From Rikenella microfusus (GTDB lineage Bacteria > Bacteroidota > Bacteroidia > Bacteroidales > Tenuifilaceae): 64,000 bases of DNA. Made by a program: the position numbers and the translations under genes. The notes below the pieces were generated by a model that searched no databases, was not told the origin of the DNA, and saw only the letters and a program-made list of their open reading frames with translations. Numbering within the stretch: position 1 is the first letter of the stretch; every line of letters starts with the position of its first letter. Shown here piece after piece: positions 54,262 to 62,309 of the stretch. The DNA is taken from positions 1 through 64,000 of the forward strand of contig DYKO01000014.1 of NCBI GenBank assembly GCA_020722565.1, read 5' to 3'.

Positions 54262-54981
54262 ATGAAAAAGGCATTAGTTTTTACTGTTATCTTAGGTATA
54301 ACTTCTTGTGCAGAGCTCAAGTTGCCTGCAAATTTTTCACTTCCTCAAGTTCCAACCAGTAAACCTTTATCTACCACTGAGGTAATTCAGGGCCTTAAGG
54401 AGGCTCTAACAATTGGTGCTAAAAACTCAACGTCACTTGCCTCACAGGTTGATGGGTTTTACAAAATCCCAAAGATTTTCATTCCATTTCCACCCGAGGC
54501 CGAAAAGGTTCGTAAAACCTTGGTCGATGCCGGATTTTCTAAGCAGGTTGATGAGTTTACCCTTACCTTGAATCGAGCCGCTGAAGAGGCGACCAAAAGG
54601 GCGCTGCCCATTTTTAAAGATGCCATCGTCAAAATGACCATATCCGATGCCATGGGTATTCTGAAAGGTCCCGATAATGCAGCCACAGAGTATTTCCGAA
54701 AAACAACATCAGAACAGCTATTTCTGGCCTTCAAACCGGTTGCTCATGATGCGATAAAGCAGGTAAAGCTAACCTCTTACTGGGAACCCATTGCATCAAC
54801 CTATAACCGTTTAGCTATACTAACTGGCGGCAGAGCCGTGAATCCTAACCTCGAGGAATATGTAACCCAAAAAGCAATCGATGGGCTATTTATTCTAATA
54901 GAGCAGGAGGAGCATAAAATTAGAAAGGACCCCGCAGCCAGAATAACCGATATACTTAAAAGAGTATTTGGAAGTAATTAA
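54262..54981 (+). CDS. DUF4197 lipoprotein
   Basis: A 239-residue lipoprotein with a lipobox (LGITSCAELKLP, Cys about residue 16). The helical DUF4197 domain follows: GLKEALTIGAKNSTSLASQVDGFYK, IFIPFPPEAEKVRKTL, VDEFTLTLNRAAEEAT and RITDILKRVFG at the end. The family is widespread in Proteobacteria and Bacteroidota with unknown function. It sits between hutI and ftcD on the same strand without an obvious link. Confidence 0.88.
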   Translation: MKKALVFTVILGITSCAELKLPANFSLPQVPTSKPLSTTEVIQGLKEALTIGAKNSTSLASQVDGFYKIPKIFIPFPPEAEKVRKTLVDAGFSKQVDEFTLTLNRAAEEATKRALPIFKDAIVKMTISDAMGILKGPDNAATEYFRKTTSEQLFLAFKPVAHDAIKQVKLTSYWEPIASTYNRLAILTGGRAVNPNLEEYVTQKAIDGLFILIEQEEHKIRKDPAARITDILKRVFGSN

Positions 54982-54997
54982 TAATCAAATATGATTT

Positions 54998-55106
54998 TTT
55001 TTACCTTAAATTTTTTCCCTTAACCTTTAATTCTTTTTCGCCAGACATGCCCTTGATTCTTGAATTTTGAATCTTAATCCTTTAACCTTTGATCTTTAAC
55101 CTTTAA
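54998..55106. repeat. Short intergenic repeat block (TTGAATCTT / CTTTAACC type)
   Basis: A low-complexity stretch of TTTAACC, TTGATTCTTGAATTTTGAATCTT and CTTTGATCTTTAACC units. It shares GCCAGACATGCCC with the block at 32950 (GCCAGACAAGCCCC), and similar units occur near 43735. Possibly a dispersed Bacteroidota intergenic element. Confidence 0.45.
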
Positions 55107-55116
55107 ATAAATATCT

Positions 55117-56811
55117 ATGTCACAAAAAAAACTGATAGAGTGCGTGCCCAATTTTTCCGAAGGGCGCGATATGGCTATCATTAAGCAAATTACCGATGAA
55201 ATTGAAGCCGTTGAAGGGGTTAAGTTGATTGATGTTGATCCGGGAAAGGCAACCAATCGCACTGTGGTAACCTTTGTAGGTACTCCCGAAGAGGTTGTTG
55301 ATGCTGCATTTCGGGCAACTCATAAGGCTATGGAGCTAATTGATATGAGTAAGCATCATGGAGCACATCCGCGCTTTGGAGCCACCGATGTTTGCCCGCT
55401 GGTTCCTGTAGCCAATATCACTATGGACGAGGTGGTTGAGTATGCCCGTAAGTTGGCCAAACGCATTGGCGAAGAGTTGGGGATTCCCGTTTACTGTTAC
55501 GAGTTTGCCGCTTTTGAAGAAAAACGGCGAAATTTGGCCAACTGCAGAGCTGGTGAGTATGAAGGCCTGCCTAAAAAGTTACAGGACCTGGCCTGGCGGC
55601 CCGATTTTGGACCCACAACATTTTTACCCAAAACTGGAGCCATTGCAGTGGGGGCCAGAAACTTTCTTGTGGCTTACAATGTCAATTTAAATACCACATC
55701 TACTCGAAGGGCAAATGCTGTCGCTTTCGATATTAGGGAAAAGGGGCGCCCAAAAAGAATTGGCAACCCCGTAACGGGTAAAATTGCCACTGATGAAAAT
55801 GGCAACGAGATATGGATACCCGGTTCACTAAAAGCCTGTAAGGCTATTGGTTGGTTTATCGATGAGTATGGTATAGCTCAGGTTTCCATAAATCTGACCG
55901 ATATCACTGTAACTCCCATTCATGTTGCCTTTGAGGAAACTTGCAAAAAAGCAGTAGAACGAGGGTTACGCGTTACCGGATCCGAGATAGTTGGTGTAGT
56001 TCCCCTCAGTGCTATGCTTGAGGCAGGTAAGTACTTCCTTCGTAAACAGCAGCGTTCATTGGGTATTCCTGATAGAGAAATTATTAAGATTGCCGTAAAA
56101 TCCATGGGAATCGACGAGTTGTACCCCTTTGATCCCGATAAAAAGATTATTGAGTACATTCTTGAGGATAAGAGCACCAAAAAGTTAATTGATAAAACCC
56201 TAGAGGGTTTCACTCAGGAAACAGCATCGGAGTCGCCTGCGCCTGGTGGTGGTTCAATTTCAGCAGCAATGGGAGCATTTGGTTCAGCTCTTGCCACCAT
56301 GGTGGCAAACCTCTCATCGCATAAGCCGGGTTGGGACGACCGCTGGGAGGAGTTCTCTAACTGGGCTGAAAAGGGCAAGTACTACATGGAACAGCTCATT
56401 AAAATGGTGGACGAGGATACCGCAGCTTTCAACCGTATTATGAGTGCTTTTGGTTTACCCAAGGGAACTGATGAGGAGAAAGCAACCCGCACAAAGGCTA
56501 TTCAGGACGCCACGTTGTATGCCATTGAGGTACCATTTAGGGTAATGAACCTTTGCTTTGAGAGCATGGAGGTTATACGGGCAATGGCTGAACATGGAAA
56601 CCCCAATTCGGTATCCGATGCTGGAGTGGGTGTCCTGGCTGCCCGCTCAGCCGTTATGGGAGCTTACCTTAATGTTAAAATAAACGCTTCGGGACTTAAG
56701 GATAAGGCTAAAGCCGATGAGTTTATCAGCAAGGGTGCTGAAATTGTGAAAAAGACCCAGTTGCTTGAAGTTGAAATATTAGAAATTGTTGAAAGCAAGA
56801 TAAAAGCCTAA
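55117..56811 (+). CDS. ftcD: Bifunctional glutamate formimidoyltransferase / formimidoyltetrahydrofolate cyclodeaminase
   Basis: Last step of this histidine route: moves the formimino group from formiminoglutamate to tetrahydrofolate, then releases ammonia to give methenyl-THF. The N-terminal formiminotransferase (about 1-300) starts KLIECVPNFSEGRD and has HHGAHPRFGATDVCP. The C-terminal cyclodeaminase (about 365-564) has ESPAPGGGSISAAMGAFGSALATMV. 564 residues is the expected bifunctional size. Together with hutI this shows use of histidine as nitrogen, energy and one-carbon source; a terminator follows. Confidence 0.96.
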   Translation: MSQKKLIECVPNFSEGRDMAIIKQITDEIEAVEGVKLIDVDPGKATNRTVVTFVGTPEEVVDAAFRATHKAMELIDMSKHHGAHPRFGATDVCPLVPVANITMDEVVEYARKLAKRIGEELGIPVYCYEFAAFEEKRRNLANCRAGEYEGLPKKLQDLAWRPDFGPTTFLPKTGAIAVGARNFLVAYNVNLNTTSTRRANAVAFDIREKGRPKRIGNPVTGKIATDENGNEIWIPGSLKACKAIGWFIDEYGIAQVSINLTDITVTPIHVAFEETCKKAVERGLRVTGSEIVGVVPLSAMLEAGKYFLRKQQRSLGIPDREIIKIAVKSMGIDELYPFDPDKKIIEYILEDKSTKKLIDKTLEGFTQETASESPAPGGGSISAAMGAFGSALATMVANLSSHKPGWDDRWEEFSNWAEKGKYYMEQLIKMVDEDTAAFNRIMSAFGLPKGTDEEKATRTKAIQDATLYAIEVPFRVMNLCFESMEVIRAMAEHGNPNSVSDAGVGVLAARSAVMGAYLNVKINASGLKDKAKADEFISKGAEIVKKTQLLEVEILEIVESKIKA

Positions 56812-56828
56812 ATCTGAACTGCCAAAGC

Positions 56829-56868
56829 AGTAAAGGCGCCTCAGGGCGCCTTTACTATTTTTTTATAG
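56829..56868. terminator. Bidirectional terminator after ftcD
   Basis: Perfect 12-bp stem AGTAAAGGCGCC / GGCGCCTTTACT with a 4-base loop, followed by seven Ts. It separates ftcD from the convergent barrel gene at 56876. Confidence 0.88.
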
Positions 56869-56875
56869 GTGCATA

Positions 56876-58411
56876 TTAGAATCTGAAACCCAAAGTGAGC
56901 AGTATTTTGTTATCATTTATTTTGTTTGTAACCTCTGGCAGATTGCTATCGTTGTAGAACAAGTATTTAATTTCCTGCAGGGTTTTCAGATAGGCCAAAT
57001 CTATCGACATGTTGTCCGTACGGTAGCCAATTCCTCCGGAAAGTTGTTGAATGTTCGATTTATTGTTCAAAAATTCGGACTTGTAGGGTGACGGGTAGTA
57101 GGCGTATCCAGCACGAAGGGCCAAATCACCCATTTTATATTCCCCGCCAAACTTTAGGTTGGTTACGCTTTTAAAAGCATTGTCCATTTGGTTGTTTAAA
57201 TCCCAGAAGGTATCGCCATCGGCACCGCGGCGGAAACGCATACTGGAGTAGTAAACATGTTCAATCTCAATGCTTATCAATCCATATTGCTGCAAAACTA
57301 TAGCTAGGCTGCCAATCAGTTTCATGGGCGTTTCAAAATGGTAATCGTATCGTCCAAGGGGACTATTACTTTGGAAATAAACTGGTGTAGCGGAGGTATC
57401 AAAATCACTAAGTAGTGATGAAGAAAATGCATCGTCTAAGCTATAGAAAGTGGGAGTATGAAAAGCTAAGCCAATACGCAAAGAGGGTATTGGCGTATAA
57501 ATTCCACCAATTTTAAGATTGTAGCCCGTTCCCTTTGTTTCTAGGTATTGCTTGTATTCCAAACTGTAGAATCTATCTCCATTGGCTCTTGCTGGATTAC
57601 TTGGTTTCGCCTCTTCGGCATACATTGAGTTGAATGTGTAGTTAAAATCGGTAATACCCAACGATGCACCCAGGTAAAGTTTGTTGGAAATATTCACACC
57701 TAAGGCTGAGGAAAATTCGCCTGCACCTCCTTCGGTTGATATGATGTTTTTATAGTTTACTGAATCCTCAAGAAAAATGGCGGGTTCGTAGCTCCCTGTC
57801 CCGGAATCGTAATTGTACAATAGCCATGTATTCCATGCCATTATTGGTTCCCATGCTCCAGCGCCTAGAGTGTTGAATGGATCGTAGCTACTGGTTGGTT
57901 CCAGCTGTAAAGGGCTATATTTGCCGTTGCTAATAGTTGAAAAGTAATCCATTATGGAGTATTTATCGTAGCTACCAATTGTGATGCTGTTTGAATGGTA
58001 ATCGTTTTTACGGGTATATCCAAAGGCAATATTGTATGCAACAATGCCTTTTTCTTCCTTTTTAAAAGGTTTAAATGACATTACAAATCCCAAATTATCG
58101 AGGTAGAGTTTATTCTTGTTGTCGGTGGCCGTGAGCCCTATAAATGTTGAGTTCACTTTTTGGGTTTTAAATGATGGCGAAAAGGTGAATTCACTCGATT
58201 TATAAACTCCAAGCCCGGCGGGATTGATGCTAATTGATGAGAAATCGGCTCCCAATGAGCCAAATGCTCCGCCCATCGATACGAAACGTGCTGTTCCGTG
58301 ATTAATACTTTGGCTAAACCTTAGTCCATCGGCAAGCGTTTGTCCGTTAGCAGAACTAAGTAGAAAAAAAATACCTGTGGCAAGTGTTATACTTTTTATC
58401 TTGATAGTCAT
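56876..58411 (-). CDS. OmpP1/FadL-family outer-membrane transport protein
   Basis: A 511-residue exported barrel (signal peptide to about SANGQ). Family features: an N-terminal mature segment TLADGLRFSQSINHGTARFVSMGGAFGSLGADFSSISINPAGLGVYKSSEF, which is the Bacteroidota FadL hallmark (GSARxxxMGGAfxalGdD.sai..NPAGL), and a C-terminal strand ending in GFRF. FadL proteins take up hydrophobic compounds such as long-chain fatty acids; no ligand can be named here. Confidence 0.9.
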   Translation of the reverse strand: MTIKIKSITLATGIFFLLSSANGQTLADGLRFSQSINHGTARFVSMGGAFGSLGADFSSISINPAGLGVYKSSEFTFSPSFKTQKVNSTFIGLTATDNKNKLYLDNLGFVMSFKPFKKEEKGIVAYNIAFGYTRKNDYHSNSITIGSYDKYSIMDYFSTISNGKYSPLQLEPTSSYDPFNTLGAGAWEPIMAWNTWLLYNYDSGTGSYEPAIFLEDSVNYKNIISTEGGAGEFSSALGVNISNKLYLGASLGITDFNYTFNSMYAEEAKPSNPARANGDRFYSLEYKQYLETKGTGYNLKIGGIYTPIPSLRIGLAFHTPTFYSLDDAFSSSLLSDFDTSATPVYFQSNSPLGRYDYHFETPMKLIGSLAIVLQQYGLISIEIEHVYYSSMRFRRGADGDTFWDLNNQMDNAFKSVTNLKFGGEYKMGDLALRAGYAYYPSPYKSEFLNNKSNIQQLSGGIGYRTDNMSIDLAYLKTLQEIKYLFYNDSNLPEVTNKINDNKILLTLGFRF

Positions 58412-58426
58412 GTTTTTAGGTTTTAA

Positions 58427-58460
58427 TGGTTAAAAAATTAGGGAGAGGCTAACCTCTCCC
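58427..58460 (-). terminator. Terminator of the Tyr/Trp-rich lipoprotein gene
   Basis: Stem GGGAGAGG / CCTCTCCC (8 bp) with a 4-base loop; on the minus strand it is followed by TAATTTTTTAACC. It lies 18 bases after the stop of the gene at 58478. Confidence 0.8.
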
Positions 58461-58477
58461 CTTGAGGTGCATTATGT

Positions 58478-59908
58478 TTACCTTTTTCTGGAGCCAGTTG
58501 AACTTGAACTGCTGTTGCTTGATGAACGCGAACCATTTGAAAAACTTGAGGTGCTGCTGGATGATGCCCTGCTGTTGGAGTTGCCTGAACCATATGAATG
58601 GTTTGAGCCACCCGTTTCTCTTGAGCGATAGGTGTTACTTGAAGGACTGCCAGACGAAGAAGGTGTGCTAACCCTATTGGGTCGGTTGTAGGTTGGAGCT
58701 GTTGAACGAGTATGCGGAGTAGGGGAAGGATTACGACTTATTGTAGAGTTCGTATTTCCCGGGCGTTCAACCCTGCGCGAATAGTTATAATCGCTATTAC
58801 CCGATGTTCTAGGCCATTCATAGGTAGTCCCCGAAGTTCTACGAATGGGTTCTGAAATTCCAATTTCACGTGTTGGACGATTTGTTCGCCCTGTCTCATT
58901 GAATGTACTTTCGTTTGTTGTTCTGGTTCCAGAAGTGGTTCTTTCTCTTCGAATTAATACCTGTTCATTGTTATTGCTGGAGCCATCCCCTCTGCGTGTT
59001 TCATAACTTGGAGCAACCCGTGTTTGAGTACTCCGTGTGGTTACAACAGGATTGTTTTCGGAAGTAGCAACATCTGTTGTTCGGGTTCTTCGGGTTTTTA
59101 CTACTTGACCATCTTTAGAAATGGCTGTTTCTCTGGAGCCAATATGCTGATCGGTATTATAGCCTCCGGTTGTTGATCTCCGGCCGTAGTAGTAGTTACT
59201 ATTGGGAGTGTACCTATTCCAGTAATAGGTGGCATCGTTCCAGCCCCACCAGTATGGGGAATTTGCATAAAAATAGGGATTGTAGTACCATGAACTATAG
59301 TACATGGAATTATAGTACCATGGATTCCAATAGTAACCTACATACCATGGGTTATATCCCCCGTCAAATCCATATCCAAATCCAAAATAGAATCTGCTAC
59401 GGGGCCACCCAAACGAATTGTATATATACCAGGGCTCAACCCAAACATTGCTCCCCATCACAACAATCCTGTAGTACGATGGGTCGTATGCCTGTGCATA
59501 TCGGTAGTCATCTGAATAGTATATGCTCCAATCCTCAATTCCGTATCTGGGATCCTCGAAACCCCTCAAGCGCCTTTCATACGATTCCTGGTAGCTATCG
59601 GACAAAATTCTACGGTAGGGATTTGTTTCCTGAGACTTATATATTACTGTATCTACATTGCTACTGTCATTTAAAGCCTTAAGTGCTTCAGTATACTTCT
59701 CATCAAGTTTACTGTACTGCTGATTCTTAGTAGATGGGGTAGGGCTTTTTTCTACCACCTGGTTTTCAGCTGCTGTTGCTTTAGCGTTGTTCCCCGCATA
59801 AATCTCATCATCCCATGAGGATGTTTTACTCGTTTGCAGGCCAGTAGAGCAGGAAACTGCCAGTAGTCCTGTTAAGTAGAGTGCCGCTAATTTCATTTTG
59901 GTTTTCAT
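58478..59908 (-). CDS. Tyr/Trp-rich and Ser/Arg/Thr-rich lipoprotein of unknown function
   Basis: A 476-residue lipoprotein (lipobox LLAVSC, Cys about residue 20). Residues about 170-240 are very rich in Tyr, Trp, Asn and Pro (YWNPWYYNSMYYSSWYY and similar), with almost no charges. The C-terminal half is low-complexity Ser/Thr/Arg/Asn, ending in a long Ser run and GSRKR. I choose the ATG at 59908, which has a strong GGAGGT ribosome-binding site 5-6 bases upstream, unusual in this window; an in-frame TTG lies 12 bases further up. Similar Tyr-rich proteins occur in many Bacteroidota, often named by low-complexity matches only. Perhaps surface-exposed or matrix-forming. Confidence 0.7.
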   Translation of the reverse strand: MKTKMKLAALYLTGLLAVSCSTGLQTSKTSSWDDEIYAGNNAKATAAENQVVEKSPTPSTKNQQYSKLDEKYTEALKALNDSSNVDTVIYKSQETNPYRRILSDSYQESYERRLRGFEDPRYGIEDWSIYYSDDYRYAQAYDPSYYRIVVMGSNVWVEPWYIYNSFGWPRSRFYFGFGYGFDGGYNPWYVGYYWNPWYYNSMYYSSWYYNPYFYANSPYWWGWNDATYYWNRYTPNSNYYYGRRSTTGGYNTDQHIGSRETAISKDGQVVKTRRTRTTDVATSENNPVVTTRSTQTRVAPSYETRRGDGSSNNNEQVLIRRERTTSGTRTTNESTFNETGRTNRPTREIGISEPIRRTSGTTYEWPRTSGNSDYNYSRRVERPGNTNSTISRNPSPTPHTRSTAPTYNRPNRVSTPSSSGSPSSNTYRSRETGGSNHSYGSGNSNSRASSSSTSSFSNGSRSSSNSSSSSTGSRKR

Positions 59909-59952
59909 ATGCACCTCCAATATAATTGGGTTTATTATTCAATTTTATTCGT

Positions 59953-59960
59953 TACTTTTG
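59953..59960 (+). promoter_or_regulatory. Probable proS -7 element (TACTTTTG)
   Basis: TACTTTTG matches TAnnTTTG about 50 bases before the proS ATG. The nearest TTG is 24 bases upstream, slightly far for a -33. Confidence 0.45.
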
Positions 59961-60009
59961 CCAATGTTTTGCTAAAGAATAGTAACAAAAATTATTCCAA
60001 AATCATTGT

Positions 60010-61485
60010 ATGGCAAAGGAAATTACTAGTAGGAACGAGAATTATTCGCAGTGGTATAACGACATTGTGGTTAAAGCAGGGTTGGCCGATTATTCTGCCG
60101 TTCGTGGCAGTATGGTTATTAAGCCCTATGGCTTTGCCATTTGGGAAAAAATGCGTGATCAACTTGATCATATGTTTAAGGAAACTGGTCACCAAAATGC
60201 TTATTTTCCATTATTTATACCAAAATCATTTTTTAGCCGTGAAGCAGCTCATGTTGAGGGTTTTGCAAAGGAATGCGCTGTAGTTACCCATTATAGGCTT
60301 AAAAATGACCCTAACGGCAAGGGTATTGTGGTTGATGAAGATGCAAAACTGGAGGAGGAACTGGTGGTGAGGCCTACCTCCGAAACCATAATTTGGAACA
60401 CCTATAAATCATGGATTCAATCGTATCGTGATTTGCCCATCCTAATTAACCAGTGGGCTAATGTGGTGCGCTGGGAAATGCGTACCCGTCTTTTCCTTCG
60501 AACTGCCGAATTTCTATGGCAGGAGGGGCACACAGCTCATGCCACCAAGGAGGAAGCTGTTGAGGAGGCTGAACGAATGATTAATGTTTACTCCACCTTT
60601 GCCCGTGAATGGATGGCTATGCCAGTTATAATCGGGAAAAAATCGGAGTCAGAGCGTTTCGCCGGTGCGGTTGATACCTATTCCATTGAAGCTTTGATGC
60701 AGGATGGGAAGGCGTTGCAGGCTGGCACATCTCACTTTTTAGGACAAAATTTTGCCAAGGCATTTGATGTTAAGTTTCTAAATAGGGAAAGCCAACTTGA
60801 ATATGTTTGGGCAACCTCATGGGGAGTTTCAACCCGTTTAATGGGTGCTCTGGTTATGACCCATTCCGACGATAACGGTTTGGTGCTCCCTCCAAAACTT
60901 GCTCCTACTCAGGTTGTTTTTGTCCCCGTTTATAAGAGCGAGGAGGAACTTGCGGCTGTTAGCGAGGTTGTTGCAAAACTCCGGGTTGAACTTCATTCAA
61001 AAGGGATTACCACTCATTACGATGATCGCGATAACTATAAGCCTGGTTTTAAGTTTGCCGAGTACGAATTGAAGGGTGTTCCTGTTCGGGTAGCCATTGG
61101 CCCAAGGGATATCGAAAAGGGTACCGTCGAGGTCGCCCGTCGCGATACGCTCCAAAAACAATTTGTTTCTCAAAATCAACTGGCAGAAACTGTTGTTTCG
61201 TTGCTCGATAATATACAGGCCAACCTCTACAACCGCGCTCTTGAGTTTCGAGAACGCAATACTACCCGCGTGGAAACCTACGATGAGTTTAAAAAGGTTA
61301 TTGCCGAAAATGGAGGTTTTGTTTTAGCCCATTGGGATGGTACTCCCGAAACAGAGGCCCTCATAAAAGAGGATACTAAAGCTACCATTCGTTGTATTCC
61401 TCTTGATATGCCCGAGGAAGACGGTAAGTGTATAGTTACAGGCAAACCATCAAAAAAACGGGCAATTTTTGCATTAGCTTACTAA
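60010..61485 (+). CDS. proS: Prolyl-tRNA synthetase (archaeal/eukaryotic type)
   Basis: Class II synthetase charging tRNA-Pro. The 491-residue protein is of the short ProS2 type without the bacterial INS editing domain. Motif 2 includes [26 protein letters not shown]; motif 3 region [29 protein letters not shown]; the anticodon-binding domain has [24 protein letters not shown]; the C-terminal zinc-like tail ends [20 protein letters not shown]. This type is standard in Bacteroidota. A terminator follows. Confidence 0.97.
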   Translation: MAKEITSRNENYSQWYNDIVVKAGLADYSAVRGSMVIKPYGFAIWEKMRDQLDHMFKETGHQNAYFPLFIPKSFFSREAAHVEGFAKECAVVTHYRLKNDPNGKGIVVDEDAKLEEELVVRPTSETIIWNTYKSWIQSYRDLPILINQWANVVRWEMRTRLFLRTAEFLWQEGHTAHATKEEAVEEAERMINVYSTFAREWMAMPVIIGKKSESERFAGAVDTYSIEALMQDGKALQAGTSHFLGQNFAKAFDVKFLNRESQLEYVWATSWGVSTRLMGALVMTHSDDNGLVLPPKLAPTQVVFVPVYKSEEELAAVSEVVAKLRVELHSKGITTHYDDRDNYKPGFKFAEYELKGVPVRVAIGPRDIEKGTVEVARRDTLQKQFVSQNQLAETVVSLLDNIQANLYNRALEFRERNTTRVETYDEFKKVIAENGGFVLAHWDGTPETEALIKEDTKATIRCIPLDMPEEDGKCIVTGKPSKKRAIFALAY

Positions 61486-61505
61486 GCATAATTTTTTTCT
61501 TATAA

Positions 61506-61538
61506 TAAAAATGGTTGCCATACTGGCAACCATTTTTA
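61506..61538. terminator. Terminator of proS
   Basis: Stem AAAAATGGTTGCC / GGCAACCATTTTT with a 5-base loop, then TATTGG. Symmetric enough to act in both directions. Confidence 0.88.
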
Positions 61539-61569
61539 TTGGTTTTATCTATCGTTTAATGTATATTTG
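61539..61569 (+). promoter_or_regulatory. Promoter of the 61595 gene (TTG, TATATTTG)
   Basis: TTG at 61539-61541, 20-base spacer, TATATTTG at 61562-61569. Good match to the Bacteroidota promoter; the ATG is 25 bases downstream. Confidence 0.6.
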
Positions 61570-61594
61570 GGAGTAATTCTAAATTGATCTTATT

Positions 61595-62290
61595 ATGGAT
61601 GAACCAAATACTCAGGAAAAAATTCAAAATCTACTTAGAGAAAAGGCGGTTATTAAGCAGAAAATATATGATAATACCCTTGAGGTTTTCAACATGATTA
61701 AGGATGTTCTCAGGGACATTGAAGAGGATTACAATAATTCATTAAAAGGTGTTGATAAACGCGTTCGGCTAGAGTATAACGATAGGGGAAAGTATGAAGC
61801 AGAGATTAGGGTTGCCGGCGATTTGCTAATATTTAGCATGCATACCAACGTTTTTGAGTTCGACCGCGATCATAGCATCTGGAAGCTATCGTACGTCCGC
61901 GATGAGGTGCTTAACTCATACTGTGGTATAATTAACATCTACAACTTTTTAGCTGATTCATTCCGGTATAACCGTATGGAAGACCTTGGCTACCTGATTG
62001 GACGTATTTTTGTGAACCGGGAATATAACTACTTTGTTGAAGGCAAACGCCAAATGGGATTCCTTTACAATAATTTCGGACAGGCTAAAATTGATAAACC
62101 TGCCCTGAGAAGAATCATCGAAACGGCTATTACGTATGCCCTCGAATTCGACCTTTTAGTTCCACCCTATGACGTTGTAAAAATTGCTTCAGTTATACAG
62201 CTAAATACCAAAATTGAGAATGCCAAATTGCAAACCGGTAAGCGTTTGGGCTTCCGGTTTAACTCCGATGACGTTTTAGAAGAAAAGTAA
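61595..62290 (+). CDS. Conserved hypothetical protein
   Basis: A 231-residue cytoplasmic protein with no signal peptide or membrane helix. It starts with a charged helix (NTQEKIQNLLREKAVIKQKIYDNTLEVFNMI) then an alpha/beta part: RLEYNDRGKYEAEIRVAGDLLIFSMHTNVFEFD, YCGIINIYNFLADSFRYNRMEDLGYLIGRIFVN. I have seen similar proteins only as Bacteroidales hypotheticals. No catalytic motif. It lies alone with its own promoter, 19 bases before the M49-like lipoprotein gene, so the two may be co-expressed. Confidence 0.65.
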   Translation: MDEPNTQEKIQNLLREKAVIKQKIYDNTLEVFNMIKDVLRDIEEDYNNSLKGVDKRVRLEYNDRGKYEAEIRVAGDLLIFSMHTNVFEFDRDHSIWKLSYVRDEVLNSYCGIINIYNFLADSFRYNRMEDLGYLIGRIFVNREYNYFVEGKRQMGFLYNNFGQAKIDKPALRRIIETAITYALEFDLLVPPYDVVKIASVIQLNTKIENAKLQTGKRLGFRFNSDDVLEEK

Positions 62291-62309
62291 CCCAAAATCA
62301 TTCATAGTT

